From Phycisphaerae bacterium (GTDB taxonomy: Bacteria; Planctomycetota; Phycisphaerae; Phycisphaerales; SM1A02): a stretch of DNA of 64,000 nt. This document shows, one piece after another, positions 27,727-36,975 of the stretch. The position numbers and the translations under genes are program-made. The stretch spans positions 1-64,000 of the forward strand of contig JAEUIT010000013.1 of assembly GCA_016795035.1 (NCBI GenBank), written 5' to 3'. Position 1 is the first letter of the stretch. Each line of letters starts with the position of its first letter. The notes beneath the pieces were generated by a model. It was not told the DNA's origin. It saw only the letters and a list, made by a program, of their open reading frames with translations, and did not search any database.

Positions 27727-29211
27727 CTACCCCTGCAACCCCACGTTCAGGAGGAGCGTGATGCAGTTCGTGATCGCGTGAGCAATCATTCCCGGAACGA
27801 GCGACCCGCGCCACTCCCGGATCATGCAGAAGCCGACCGCAAGCCCGGCGAGGAGCGGTGCATAGAGAAAGCCTTGCGGATGCACGAGGGCGAAGACGGC
27901 GCTACTGACGATCGCCGACACCAGGATCGAGAGGACGGACAGGAACCCGTTGGGCGACTCGCCTCCGCTGACGTCGCGGAGGTACCGATAGAAGACGCCG
28001 CGGAAGAAGATCTCCTCGACGATCGGGGCGCAGATGCACGCGAGGAAGAAGAGGTAAAGCGTCCCGAGGATGCCCGACTCCGCCAGTTGTTCGACCGCCG
28101 GATGCGAGGGTGCCTCGCCACCGCCGAAGAGCGTGGTGAGGATCCACACGGCGATGAGTCCAAGGCCCATGAAGGGCAAGGCGATCGAGTAGCCCGCGGC
28201 GCCCCACAGGACTTCGCGGAAGCCCTTGCCGCCGTGCAGTCCGATCGCCGCGCGCGTGTCCGACCACGGCACGCCCCGCACGCGCGGCCACGCGAGCGCG
28301 AGGAGACTCACCACGAAGATGCCGGGCGCCACGAGGATGCGGACGCTCCCCAAACTCTCGATGTGCGTACTCAAGTAGATCGCGATCGATTGGAGACCGA
28401 AGAAGATCGTCATCCAGATCGCGAAGGTCTCGACGAGCACCGACCCGAGCGCGCTCGCCGGCTCGCATTGGAGTTTCAGCGATCCCGTCATCGTGAAGAC
28501 GATGCAGAGCGCCAGGACGACCACGCCGACGAGGCCGATGCCGAAGTACCAGATCATCGCGCCGAAGAGGACGGCCACCACCCCCGACGATCCTGCCGCG
28601 CGACCTTCGAGCACTTCGCCGTACCACCCCAGTCGCTCCGCGTCCGCCTTGTCGAGCGGCGGAATCGGCTCCTTCAACTCGGCGGCCTCCAGTCGTTTTT
28701 CGGTGGCCGCGAGAAGCGCCTGATCCTCCGCCGAGAGTGGCGCTCCGTTGATGCCGTCGCGAAGCGAGTCGAGCGACGTCCGCGCGGCGGCTGGCCCCGA
28801 GACGGCGTGCACCAGAATGGCGTACGCGATCCGCTGGATCGGAGTGCCGTCGCGAAGCTGCGCCGCCTGCGCTTCGACAATCTGCGGTTCCGGTCGGCCA
28901 AGCGACTTCAGGAGGGCGTCGAATCCAAGGACGGTCCGCCCCTGCATCACTTCGACCGCGCCGAGCCGGCTCGGCTCCTTCGGGGCGTTCGGGTTCGACC
29001 CGTCCGACCCGACCGGGAGCGTCCAGAGGACAAAGAGGATCCCGATCGCGAGCCACGCGATGACGGTGCCGAGCGGGGAGCCGTAGCGCTTGCCGCCGAG
29101 GGGGCCCCCGCCATGAGGGTTCGCCATGGTGCCCTGCGATGGCGAACGATCGAAGGGCGGAGGATCGAACGGCGGGGAACCGGGAGGTCCGGAGGGGCTA
29201 TCGCTCGGCAT
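27727..29211 (-). CDS. CPBP-family intramembrane metalloprotease
   Basis: 494 residues with a Pro-rich cytoplasmic start, one isolated membrane helix (VIAWLAIGILFVLWTLPVG), a 130-residue soluble insert, then about nine helices. The CPBP/Abi signature is complete: EEIFFRGVFYRYLR (metal-binding Glu pair), FALVHPQG and HAITN. The family includes Rce1-like CAAX proteases and bacterial proteins of unknown substrate. The soluble insert between the first two helices, rich in Leu, Asp and Glu, is not part of the core family and could sense or present the substrate. It is transcribed divergently from the rplM unit. Confidence 0.88.
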   Translation of the reverse strand: MPSDSPSGPPGSPPFDPPPFDRSPSQGTMANPHGGGPLGGKRYGSPLGTVIAWLAIGILFVLWTLPVGSDGSNPNAPKEPSRLGAVEVMQGRTVLGFDALLKSLGRPEPQIVEAQAAQLRDGTPIQRIAYAILVHAVSGPAAARTSLDSLRDGINGAPLSAEDQALLAATEKRLEAAELKEPIPPLDKADAERLGWYGEVLEGRAAGSSGVVAVLFGAMIWYFGIGLVGVVVLALCIVFTMTGSLKLQCEPASALGSVLVETFAIWMTIFFGLQSIAIYLSTHIESLGSVRILVAPGIFVVSLLALAWPRVRGVPWSDTRAAIGLHGGKGFREVLWGAAGYSIALPFMGLGLIAVWILTTLFGGGEAPSHPAVEQLAESGILGTLYLFFLACICAPIVEEIFFRGVFYRYLRDVSGGESPNGFLSVLSILVSAIVSSAVFALVHPQGFLYAPLLAGLAVGFCMIREWRGSLVPGMIAHAITNCITLLLNVGLQG

Positions 29212-29758
29212 CGGTAGGGTGTCGTCGGTTCAGGGACGGGGCGAGGGTCGAGAAATGTGGGCGCGATGTGGACGCGACCCCATACCGGCCCCCATGCCTC
29301 CGGGGTGCCCGATCATCGCAGGTCGTTGGAGCGGCGGGAGGCCCCGCAGGCGGACGGTTCCGAGGCCGGATCAGGCCGATTCCACCGAGCCGAACCGCTC
29401 CGAACCCTTGACACCCCCTCGCGCGACACTATCTTGTGCGATTCTCGCTCGCGCGGATTGGGAGGTGCCGGAACGCCGGCCGCTCGTCAACCGATCCCCG
29501 CGGCGTCGGCTTTGCGCCCGTCTGCCTCTCAGGCCCCTCGAGCGTGCGTGCACTCTCGCGGCGTCGCCCCCGAATCGATTCCGCTGACCGCTGCGTCAGC
29601 GTGAAGATCCGGTCGAGAGCCAAACGATCTGCAACGACGTCTGCAGGGACGAGTTCCGAGTTCGTCGAGGCGCCGCTTCGACACCGCCTCATCTCGCGAT
29701 TCTTTCGCGCCTCGTGCGCTCGCCTCCACTACGGACCCAAGGGTTCAGGACTCGATCG
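29212..29758. other. 547-base gap before rplM: promoter and long leader
   Basis: I see no gene here; short open frames on both strands lack conserved features or ribosome sites. The region holds the best sigma-70-like promoter of the window (29408-29435) about 320 bases before rplM, so a long 5' leader is likely, possibly used for ribosomal-protein feedback. One copy of the GTTGCAG core is at 29629. Confidence 0.6.
29408..29435 (+). promoter_or_regulatory. Probable promoter of rplM-rpsI
   Basis: TTGACA (29408-29413), a 16-base spacer and TATCTT (29430-29435): a consensus -35 with a good -10. Confidence 0.6.
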
Positions 29759-30220
29759 ATGCCCCGCCAGACCTTCGTTGCCAAGCCCGGTGAAGTCAAG
29801 ACCGTGTGGCGCCATATCGATGCTGAAGGCAAGACCCTCGGCCGCCTCGCGACGGAAGTCGCGACGGTTCTCATGGGCAAGCACCGCCCCGAGTACACGC
29901 CGCACGTCATCACCGGCGACTCGGTGATCGTGACGAACGCCTCGAAGATCGTGCTCACCGGCAACAAGCTCGATCAGAAGACCCGTCGCCGTTGGAGCGG
30001 CTACCCGGGCGGCCTCAAGGTCCGCACGTACCGCCAGGAGCTCGACTCGCGTCCGGAGCGCCTCGTCTTCGAAGCGATCACCCGCATGATTCCGCGCGGC
30101 CGTCTCGGCCGTCAGGTCATGACGCGTCTCCGCGTCTTCGCGGGCGCGACCCACACGCACCAGGCGCAGAACCCGATTCCGTTCGACACGAAGCCCGAAA
30201 GCCACTCGGCGACCAAGTAA
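29759..30220 (+). CDS. rplM: 50S ribosomal protein L13
   Basis: 153 residues. WRHIDAEGKTLGRLATEVATVLMGKHRPEYTPH, DSVIVTNASKIVLTG, RRRWSGYPGGLK and MIPRGRLGRQVMTRLRVFAG identify L13. The start MPRQTFVAKPGEVKTVW is chosen by comparison with the family, which begins close to the Trp-His segment. The downstream neighbour rpsI, 79 bases on, is the standard partner. Possible autoregulation through the long leader is inference. Confidence 0.97.
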   Translation: MPRQTFVAKPGEVKTVWRHIDAEGKTLGRLATEVATVLMGKHRPEYTPHVITGDSVIVTNASKIVLTGNKLDQKTRRRWSGYPGGLKVRTYRQELDSRPERLVFEAITRMIPRGRLGRQVMTRLRVFAGATHTHQAQNPIPFDTKPESHSATK

Positions 30221-30299
30221 CCAGCACACCCGTACGCGGCTCGCACGCCGCGGTTGAGCCCGCACGCGGCGCAGGCCGCGGTTGAGATAGGCACCTGAC

Positions 30300-30740
30300 A
30301 TGAACGAACAGACGACCGCTCCCACACCCATCGTTTCCCGCGGCCCCGACTCGAAGGGCTGGTACTGGGGCACTGGCCGCCGCAAGACGGCGGTGGCCCG
30401 CGTGCGTGTGAAGGCCGGCAGCGGTCAGTTCATCGTCAACGAGAAGCCGCTCGACGTGTACTTCACCGAAGAGCGCGACCTCAAGAACATCATGGGCGTC
30501 CTCGAGCGCGTGAACCTCAAGGGTTCGGTCGACGTCCGCGTGAGCACCGACGGCGGCGGCTTCACCGGCCAGGCCGGCGCGATCCTCCTCGGCCTCGGCC
30601 GTGCGCTCATCAACTACGACACCAACCTCTTCCCGGCGCTCCGCGAGACGGGCATCCTGACCCGCGACGACCGCAAGGTCGAGCGTAAGAAGTACGGCCA
30701 GGCCGGCGCCCGTCGCCGCTTCCAGTTCAGCAAGCGCTGA
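30300..30740 (+). CDS. rpsI: 30S ribosomal protein S9
   Basis: 146 residues. GTGRRKTAVARVRVKAGSG, FIVNEKPLDVYF, DVRVSTDGGGFTGQAGAILLGLGRAL and the invariant C-terminal RRRFQFSKR, which reaches the P-site tRNA, identify S9. The 79-base spacer after rplM contains two copies of a CCGCGGTTGAG word. A strong terminator follows. Confidence 0.98.
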   Translation: MNEQTTAPTPIVSRGPDSKGWYWGTGRRKTAVARVRVKAGSGQFIVNEKPLDVYFTEERDLKNIMGVLERVNLKGSVDVRVSTDGGGFTGQAGAILLGLGRALINYDTNLFPALRETGILTRDDRKVERKKYGQAGARRRFQFSKR

Positions 30741-30793
30741 GTTGGGCACGAGCCTCTCGCAGGCTCGATCACAGCCACCATCAACGACACAAG

Positions 30794-30820
30794 AAGCCCG
30801 CCGCGAAGGCGGGCTTTTTC
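30794..30820 (+). terminator. Rho-independent terminator of rplM-rpsI
   Basis: A nine-base stem AAGCCCGCC/GGCGGGCTT with loop GCGAA and a TTTTC run, 54 bases after the rpsI stop. Confidence 0.95.
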
Positions 30821-30871
30821 GTCGGTGCGTGGCGCCCGGAACTCGGCACGCCGCATCGCGCGCGGTGTGAT

Positions 30872-31276
30872 TCAGGAGTTCGTCGTGGCGTCCGACTCCG
30901 CCGAAGCGTCCTCGCCGGCCGGGTGCTGCGAGGTCATGCCGTCGCGCACCGCTTCATCCTGCGAGACCTTGAGCGCCGACGCGAGAAGGATTGGCGCGCT
31001 CACGAAGCACATGAAGATCGCCGCGACGGCCATACTCGCGAAGACGCTCCAGCCCCCGCCCTGCACCACGATGACCGCGCCGACGACGGCCGCTAAGACA
31101 GCGATCACCGGAAGCGCGATGACGGCAAAGAGGATGCGTCCGCTGACGCGTGCGCGGTGCTCGTCGCCGAACTCCTCGTCGCGATGGAGGAGCGAGTCGT
31201 TCGTGAGATCGCACGACAAGGGATGCGGGTGCAGCGACTCCTGCTGGTGTTCGCGGATGTACGCGGATCGTGCCAT
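30872..31276 (-). CDS. Small membrane protein, hypothetical
   Basis: 134 residues: a polar N-terminus rich in His and Glu (REHQQESLHPHPL), two long hydrophobic helices (ILFAVIALPVIAVLAAVVGAVIVV and FASMAVAAIFMCFVSAPILLA) and an acidic tail. No family recognised. The GGGAGGG sequence ahead of ATG 31276 serves as ribosome site. The frame stays open upstream through the 278-base gap to the next gene, but that part has no ribosome site. It is convergent with rpsI across the terminator. Confidence 0.6.
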   Translation of the reverse strand: MARSAYIREHQQESLHPHPLSCDLTNDSLLHRDEEFGDEHRARVSGRILFAVIALPVIAVLAAVVGAVIVVQGGGWSVFASMAVAAIFMCFVSAPILLASALKVSQDEAVRDGMTSQHPAGEDASAESDATTNS

Positions 31277-31554
31277 GAAGGCCCTCCCGAACTGGACCGC
31301 GACGATCCCGCGCGATCGGTCTCGCGAGCGCACCGAATCGGCGCGCCGCGTGGGCGAGGGAGTGTCACAGTCGAAGTGCGAGGGCGATCTCTCGATCGGA
31401 GCCGCAGGCGACGCGAGTTCGAACGCGTCGTGCGCACGCGCTATCGGCTCGTCTGCCGGGCGTCGCAGTTCGATCGTACGGCTACGCGCCCCGCACTCCG
31501 TCGGCAAACTTCGAGTCGGCGCGTTTCCGCCCGAATCGGGCGTTTCCTCGCGCC

Positions 31555-34500
31555 TTACGGTTGCGGCAACGCGGTCGTGTCGGCGAATGGCGAGCGGAGG
31601 CGAAGCGTCACCGGCGCGTCTCGGTCGCAGACGAGCGCGCCGTCGACCACCCGAAGTTCGGCGCATTGGATCGAGCTGCGTCGCGCCGGATAGGGCATGA
31701 CTCCATTCCGTTCGGGAAAGTCCTGCCCGTACGGATGCGTGAAGTAGACGATGAGCGCGCGATCGCCCTCGACGACGACGTCGGCGTGCTTGCCGATGCT
31801 GCCGTCGTCGAGCCGCGTCCCGGGCGTCTCGAGGATCTTGCCTTGGTACGTCCACTCGGTGAGATCGCGCGAGCGGTAGACGTCGAGGCCGCTGTCGGGA
31901 TCCTTGAGGAGCCAATGGAAGCCGCCGAGCGCGAAGACCTTCGGCGCCTCGCCGTAGAGTTCCGACACGCCCGGATCGGCCGCCGGCGTCCAGGTGACGA
32001 GATCGTCGCTGTCGACCGCGAGCGTCGCCGATCCGTGCGCCTCGTCCTTGTACCAGAGGCGCCAGCCGCCGCCGGGCTTTCGGAAGAGCGACGGATCGAT
32101 GCAGCGATCCGACGTGAGCGGCAGGCGCCCCACGCGCGTCCAGCGCCCGAGTTCGCCCGACCCGAGGTCGGCTGCAACGTAGTGATCGATAAACCGCGTC
32201 CCCGACCAATCGACATGCACGCCGGGGACGACGGTGACGAAGAGGTGATGGCGGCCGTCGTCCCCGCGCACGATGTCGGGGGCCCAGAGCGAGTGCGGCT
32301 CGTCGCCCGACGGCAGCGGCAATGTTTCGAGGTAGCGCCACGTCGCGCCGCCGTCGACCGACTCGGCAACGCCGAGTTTCGTCTGATGGCACCATTCGAC
32401 GCCGGGGAGATGGAGCCGCGCGCGGCGCTGCGTGTAGAGCATCCACCACGCGCCGCGCGACGGGTTGAAGACGACGACCGGATCGGCCGCGCCGTCGAAC
32501 GGCGGATCGCGGAAGAGCGGCGCGGGAACGTCGTCCGAGGCGCTGGCGGCGTCCGCGCGATCGAGATCGACGCCCATCTCATGAAAGCGCGCCGCCGCGT
32601 GCAGGAAGTGCGCGGTGATCCAGAACACCGTCCAGCCCTCGCTGTAGCCGCCGCGCATGCGCTCGACGTCGGACATGTCGCCGTGCTGCGCGAAGTTCGT
32701 CTGCTGGATCTGCTCCCCCTGGCTTCCGAACTCGTCGATGAGCTGGCCGCACGAGCGATACATCACGGCGGCGAGTCGGCACAGCTCCTCGCGCCCGAGC
32801 AGGCGGCCCATGCGGTGAATCTCCGGCGCGTAGAAGACGCCGAACACGTCGAGATGCTGGTTCTGCGCGGAGACCACCGTCCATCCGCGCGACGCGAAGG
32901 CGTGGTCGCGCAGGCGTCCGGGCGGAAGGTCGATGTCGCTCAGGACCGTCCAACTCAACGTTGCATCCATCGCATGCTCCGCGCGGCGCAGCCACGCGAC
33001 ATCGCCGGTGTGGTCGAAGCACGCGAGAAACGCCTGAAACGCGGCCCACGCCCCTTCCTTGTCCTCGCAGCGGGCGTCGAGCGTGCCGCCCCAATAGGGC
33101 TCCGCCGTTCCGATGTGGCGCTCCGCCGCGACCGTCGCGATGCGCATCCCAGCCTGCGCGCAGATCGGCGACTCGAGGATCCGCGACGCGCGCAGCAACG
33201 GAGAGACGAAGAACGCCTCGTTCGTCGAGACCGGCCTCCAGTCCGCCCGCAGCACGCGGCGGGCGTGCAGTTCGCACGCGCGGCGCAGGAAGTCCTTCCA
33301 CGCCGACACGTCCAGGCCGCGCCGCGCCCCCGCGTCGATCGCCCGCGAGATCGTCTCGAGCGCCTGCCCCTGCGAGACGAAATCCTGCTCGGTCCACTGA
33401 CCGTTCTCGACCGTGTAGCGCTGGAGGAACCCGTTCTCGTTGAAGGGAGCTGTCACGAGGAGATCGAGCGCGCGGACGGCATCCTCGCGCCACGACGGCC
33501 ACGTCGACTCGTCCCCCATCGCGAGGAGGTAGTAGGGCACGGTCTCCGCCTGGCCGCACCAGCCCATGACGTAGTGCGTCCCGTCGACGAAGTCGGGATA
33601 CATCTCGAAGCCGCTCGCGGCGCCGCGGTCTCGCCAGCGCGAGCGCGCGAACGCGAGCTTCTCCTCGACGATCCGCTTCGCGGTCGGCAGGCCGTCCACG
33701 CAAAGCGAGGCCCGCCGGATGGCGGTCGCAAGCGGCGTGCGGAAGCCATGCCCGCGGTCGGCCACCGGATACGCCTGCAACGCGAACTCCTTCTCGACGA
33801 CGACACCGGGCTTGAGATCGAGCCACGTCTCGTCGTACGCCATGAACTCGCCCTGCCGCGCCTTCACGACCGCGTTCCGGCCGTTCGCCGCGCACGGACC
33901 CGAGTACGCCGCGAGCTCGTAGCCGTCCGCGAGCGGCGTGACGCCGAGCGACCACCATTGGTCGCGCCGCGCGGCGCCGGGAACCGGCGCGGGCACCGTG
34001 TGCAGCGCCGCGCCGCCGCCGGGCCACTCGACGCTCGCGAAGGGAATCGAGTAGCGGTGCTCCTCGTGATACGAGCGCTCGCCGACCGCGCCGGTGTTGA
34101 CGACGACGGCCGCCTTCGCGCGCGTCGAGGCATCGCGAGGATCGACGCCGCTCGTCCTCGCCCCCGACGGATTGCCGTAGAACGAGATGCCCGGGAGAAA
34201 CGGCACGGCGCCGGACCCGGGCTCCGCGGCGGGGTCGGCGTCGGGCGCGATCCAGCGGACGCTGAGCGTGCAACGACGAAGCGTCTCCGTCCCTTTCCAC
34301 TCGTAGCGCCGCCGGCCGACGACGACGTCGCCGTCGACGCGATACGAGTCGCGAAGTTCGAGCCGACCGCTCGCGAGGTCGATGTGACCCGTGAGGATCG
34401 TCCAGCCGTTCTCCACGCGCATCGCCTCGGGCGCCGCGTGGCGCCATCCGGTCGGCCAGCCGTCCGACCAGTCCGTGGCGATCGACCAGAGCCCTTCGGA

Positions 34501-34629
34501 GGGCGATTCGAGCAGGCCGCCGTCGGCCGCCTGCAGCCGCACGCGCATCGGCGGGCCGGGCAGGATCTCCAGGTCGGGAATGGCGGCGAGAAGCGTGGCG
34601 ACGACGACGGCAGCGACCGACATGGACAT
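31555..34629 (-). CDS. Large secreted two-domain carbohydrate-active protein: helical-barrel domain plus GH43-like propeller
   Basis: 1024 residues. After a short hydrophobic leader comes a 260-residue beta-rich domain (SLGVTPLADGYELAAYSG), then an alpha-toroid-like domain of about 350 residues (YVMGWCGQAETVPYYLLAMGD, FLQRYTVENGQWTEQDF, WGGTLDARCEDKEGAWAAFQAF). The C-terminal 320 residues form a five-bladed propeller like GH43/GH32 enzymes: DPVVVFNPSRGAWWMLYT, LWAPDIV, CIDPSLFRKPGGGWRLWYKDE, LYGEAPKVF and KHADVVV. A conserved Asp near DPVVVF and Glu in GEAPKVF are candidate catalytic residues. The start is supported by TACGTT six bases upstream. It probably degrades or debranches a polysaccharide; which one cannot be read from the sequence. 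Confidence 0.78.
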   Translation of the reverse strand: MSMSVAAVVVATLLAAIPDLEILPGPPMRVRLQAADGGLLESPSEGLWSIATDWSDGWPTGWRHAAPEAMRVENGWTILTGHIDLASGRLELRDSYRVDGDVVVGRRRYEWKGTETLRRCTLSVRWIAPDADPAAEPGSGAVPFLPGISFYGNPSGARTSGVDPRDASTRAKAAVVVNTGAVGERSYHEEHRYSIPFASVEWPGGGAALHTVPAPVPGAARRDQWWSLGVTPLADGYELAAYSGPCAANGRNAVVKARQGEFMAYDETWLDLKPGVVVEKEFALQAYPVADRGHGFRTPLATAIRRASLCVDGLPTAKRIVEEKLAFARSRWRDRGAASGFEMYPDFVDGTHYVMGWCGQAETVPYYLLAMGDESTWPSWREDAVRALDLLVTAPFNENGFLQRYTVENGQWTEQDFVSQGQALETISRAIDAGARRGLDVSAWKDFLRRACELHARRVLRADWRPVSTNEAFFVSPLLRASRILESPICAQAGMRIATVAAERHIGTAEPYWGGTLDARCEDKEGAWAAFQAFLACFDHTGDVAWLRRAEHAMDATLSWTVLSDIDLPPGRLRDHAFASRGWTVVSAQNQHLDVFGVFYAPEIHRMGRLLGREELCRLAAVMYRSCGQLIDEFGSQGEQIQQTNFAQHGDMSDVERMRGGYSEGWTVFWITAHFLHAAARFHEMGVDLDRADAASASDDVPAPLFRDPPFDGAADPVVVFNPSRGAWWMLYTQRRARLHLPGVEWCHQTKLGVAESVDGGATWRYLETLPLPSGDEPHSLWAPDIVRGDDGRHHLFVTVVPGVHVDWSGTRFIDHYVAADLGSGELGRWTRVGRLPLTSDRCIDPSLFRKPGGGWRLWYKDEAHGSATLAVDSDDLVTWTPAADPGVSELYGEAPKVFALGGFHWLLKDPDSGLDVYRSRDLTEWTYQGKILETPGTRLDDGSIGKHADVVVEGDRALIVYFTHPYGQDFPERNGVMPYPARRSSIQCAELRVVDGALVCDRDAPVTLRLRSPFADTTALPQP

Positions 34630-34635
34630 GCCTCG

Positions 34636-34641
34636 AACGTA
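34636..34641 (-). promoter_or_regulatory. Putative -10 element (TACGTT) for the 34629 gene
   Basis: TACGTT on the minus strand, six bases before ATG 34629, with no Shine-Dalgarno. Confidence 0.4.
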
Positions 34642-34731
34642 CCAAGCCTTCGGATCCGCAGCGTTCGCGGCCAATCCGAAATCCGGCGACCCTCGCTTGC
34701 GCCTTCCGCCCCGTGTCTGCGTGTACGAGGC

Positions 34732-35862
34732 ATGACCCCCGAACTGCCCACGCTCGTGCACGTCCCGCCCCGGCTCGCCGACATCGAGTTCACGGTGCGG
34801 CTCGCCGCCGAGTTCCGCGAACTGGAACTCCCGACCGAGGACGTCGACTTCACGAACCCGATCCAGTTCGCCCCGCTCTACGCGGCGATGGCGAGCTACG
34901 GCGCGGTGCTTCTCACCGTTGCAGCTCGACCGGCCTACGACAACGGCTCGCTCCGCGAGTGGCTCGGGTACCTCTGCACGACCGAGGGGCTCACGCTCGT
35001 CTCGCTCGAGCGGAGCACGCTGAACGGTCGACCGACGATGGTCGCCGAAGCGACGCAGCCGAGCGACGCGGGCGTGATGCGCATCCGCACGCATCTCATC
35101 GAGGACGGCGGACGGCTTCTCAACATCAGCATCATCGCGCCCGACGCGCTCTGGGCCGGAATCTCGCCGACGCTCATGGCGATGCAGCAGACGTTCGAGC
35201 TGCTGCGCCCGCGCGGAAGCACCGTGCCGCTCGAACCGAACGCAGCGCCCGATGCCGACGCTGCAACGTCGAGCGATTCGGAGCCTGGCGCCGACGGCGG
35301 CAACGCGGAGTCGTCGGAGGCCCCCTTCTGCACCTGCCTCGACCCCGAACATCCGACCAACGTGCGCCTGCGCGACGCCCGCGTCGGCCTCGTGCCGCGC
35401 GTGCACGAACAGGCGACCGCCACGCGGCACGCCCTCGTGGCCCCGGCCGCGATCGAGGCGCTCATCCGCGTGCCCGCAGGCTGGCACGTCCTCGACGACG
35501 GCACGCGCACGCTCGTCTTCGACGCCGCGGGTCGCATCCAGATCAGCCTGAACCTTCGCCCGATCACCGACGTCGACACGTTCCTCCGCGGCGTCGAGCG
35601 CGAGCACCGATCGCAGCAGCCGTCGCTCCAGACCCTGATCACGATGCTCGGCCGCTATCCGGCGATCCTTCTCCACCAACTCCAGGTCAACGGCGAGCAG
35701 CTCGAACAGGGCTTCCTCGTCCATCCCGAAGGCTGCGACCGGGACGGCCTCATGCTCGTCGCCCGCGTGACCGCCGCGGAGAAGGACATGGGCGACGCGA
35801 TGGAACTGATCGACACGATCTTCGGCAGCGTCCTGACGCCGCGGGCGCTCACCCAGGCCTAA
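34732..35862 (+). CDS. Hypothetical protein with two similar domains
   Basis: 376 residues, no signal peptide. An N-terminal domain (about 1-150; FRELELPTEDVDFTNP, TLVSLERSTLNGRPTMVAEAT, LLNISIIAPDALW) and a C-terminal domain (about 235-370; WHVLDDGTRTLVFDAAGRIQISLNL, YPAILLHQLQVNGEQLEQGFLV, MLVARVTAAEKDMGDAMELIDTIFGS) look alike: each has a strand pair, a stretch on an acid-rich loop and a final helix before an IF/FELL ending. They resemble DcrB/DUF1795-type folds, suggesting an internal duplication. A 55-residue acidic linker joins them. Start ATG 34732. Function not known. Confidence 0.7.
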   Translation: MTPELPTLVHVPPRLADIEFTVRLAAEFRELELPTEDVDFTNPIQFAPLYAAMASYGAVLLTVAARPAYDNGSLREWLGYLCTTEGLTLVSLERSTLNGRPTMVAEATQPSDAGVMRIRTHLIEDGGRLLNISIIAPDALWAGISPTLMAMQQTFELLRPRGSTVPLEPNAAPDADAATSSDSEPGADGGNAESSEAPFCTCLDPEHPTNVRLRDARVGLVPRVHEQATATRHALVAPAAIEALIRVPAGWHVLDDGTRTLVFDAAGRIQISLNLRPITDVDTFLRGVEREHRSQQPSLQTLITMLGRYPAILLHQLQVNGEQLEQGFLVHPEGCDRDGLMLVARVTAAEKDMGDAMELIDTIFGSVLTPRALTQA

Positions 35863-35940
35863 CAGCCCGTCACGACAGGCCGTGGATGCGGTGCGGCGGC
35901 GGAGACGCCACAATGGGGGCGCGGCTCCGCCGTCGCTCGC

Positions 35941-36975
35941 ATGCTTCCACTGATCTTCGCCATCACCGCCTTGCTTGCGTTCACGGCCGCGTGGGCGCTG
36001 ATGTCGCTGATCGTCGGGCGCGAGGATTTCGCGGAGCCGCGATGCGCCGCCTGCAACAGAGACGTCTCCGATCGCCTGTGGCCCGACGCCGACGGCGCCG
36101 CGCTGACCTGCGCCTGCGGCGCGACGCTTGACGGTTCGAACGACTCCACGTTTCGCTCGACGCGCCGCGTTCGTGGCCGTCGCGTGCGGAGCCGACGAGG
36201 GAAACTCGGCGTCGTGGCGCTTGTCGCGCTCCTCGCCGCGATCCTCACGACCGACGCCGTGCTTCGAGCCCGTGGCCTGACGTGGTGGCGCGTCGTGCCG
36301 GAGTTCGTGGTCATTCAGGGCGTCGAGAGCCGCTCGAAAGACGCGCGCGAGGAAGCGGAGCGGCGGGCGGTCGCGGGCACCCTCTCGGTCGATGGGGCGC
36401 AGGACCTGATCGCGCGCGCGGTCTCGGCGGGCATGTACGACCTCGACGAGTCGGTCGCCCGGACCGCGCTGGGCGCGCCGTCGTCGCGGGAAGCCTTCCT
36501 CGCGCGCTTCTTCAACGTCACCGCCTCCCCCACGATCGATTGGCAGAAGGCGGAGCCCGCGCCGAACGGCACCGTGAAGCTGCGGGTCATCAACATCTAC
36601 TCGCCGTTCGTCACGAGTTTCGTGCGCCTCGAGGCGGTGCGCATCGACGGGGTCCAAGTCCCGTGGAGGCTCGAACGGGACGAGACGGTGGGAAGCTTCG
36701 GCACCGGCCATCGCATCCTGCTCGATCGAGGCGATCTCTTCTGCACGCCGCTCGCTCCGCTCTCGCCGAGCGGATCGAAGGTGGAGATCGACGTCACCCT
36801 CGCGCTCGGGCCGCACACGCTGGGCGTGCCGTTTGATCCGTACATCGATCCCCCGCTCGGCGACACGGCGCGCCCCCCGTCCGAATGGTGCGTGCCGGTC
36901 ACGTCCATCACGCGCACGATCCGGTGCGTCCTGCCGCCGCCGCAGCCACTTCCGAACGCGAGCGTGCAGCCATGA
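35941..36975 (+). CDS. Membrane protein with zinc-ribbon loop, hypothetical (first of a paralogous pair)
   Basis: 344 residues. A first membrane helix (LPLIFAITALLAFTAAWALMSLIVG) precedes a Cys-rich loop CAAC...CACG (Cys35, Cys38, Cys56, Cys58), a basic segment and a second helix (VVALVALLAAILTTDAVL). A large domain of about 240 residues follows, with strands such as GTVKLRVINIYSPFVTSFVRLEAVRIDGVQVPW. I do not recognise it. The final ATGA overlaps the start of the next gene, which has the same layout, so the pair probably arose by duplication and acts together. Confidence 0.75.
   Translation: MLPLIFAITALLAFTAAWALMSLIVGREDFAEPRCAACNRDVSDRLWPDADGAALTCACGATLDGSNDSTFRSTRRVRGRRVRSRRGKLGVVALVALLAAILTTDAVLRARGLTWWRVVPEFVVIQGVESRSKDAREEAERRAVAGTLSVDGAQDLIARAVSAGMYDLDESVARTALGAPSSREAFLARFFNVTASPTIDWQKAEPAPNGTVKLRVINIYSPFVTSFVRLEAVRIDGVQVPWRLERDETVGSFGTGHRILLDRGDLFCTPLAPLSPSGSKVEIDVTLALGPHTLGVPFDPYIDPPLGDTARPPSEWCVPVTSITRTIRCVLPPPQPLPNASVQP

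Noticed and set aside
31561..35862. Plus-strand frame of about 1430 codons
   Set aside because: Its first 1000 codons are antisense to the large glycosidase-like gene, Arg-rich and without motifs; the true gene starts at 34732.
31555..36816. Very long minus-strand frame of about 1750 codons
   Set aside because: Only the part from 34629 down has protein-like features. The upstream part lies antisense to the genes at 34732 and 35941 and is an effect of high GC content.
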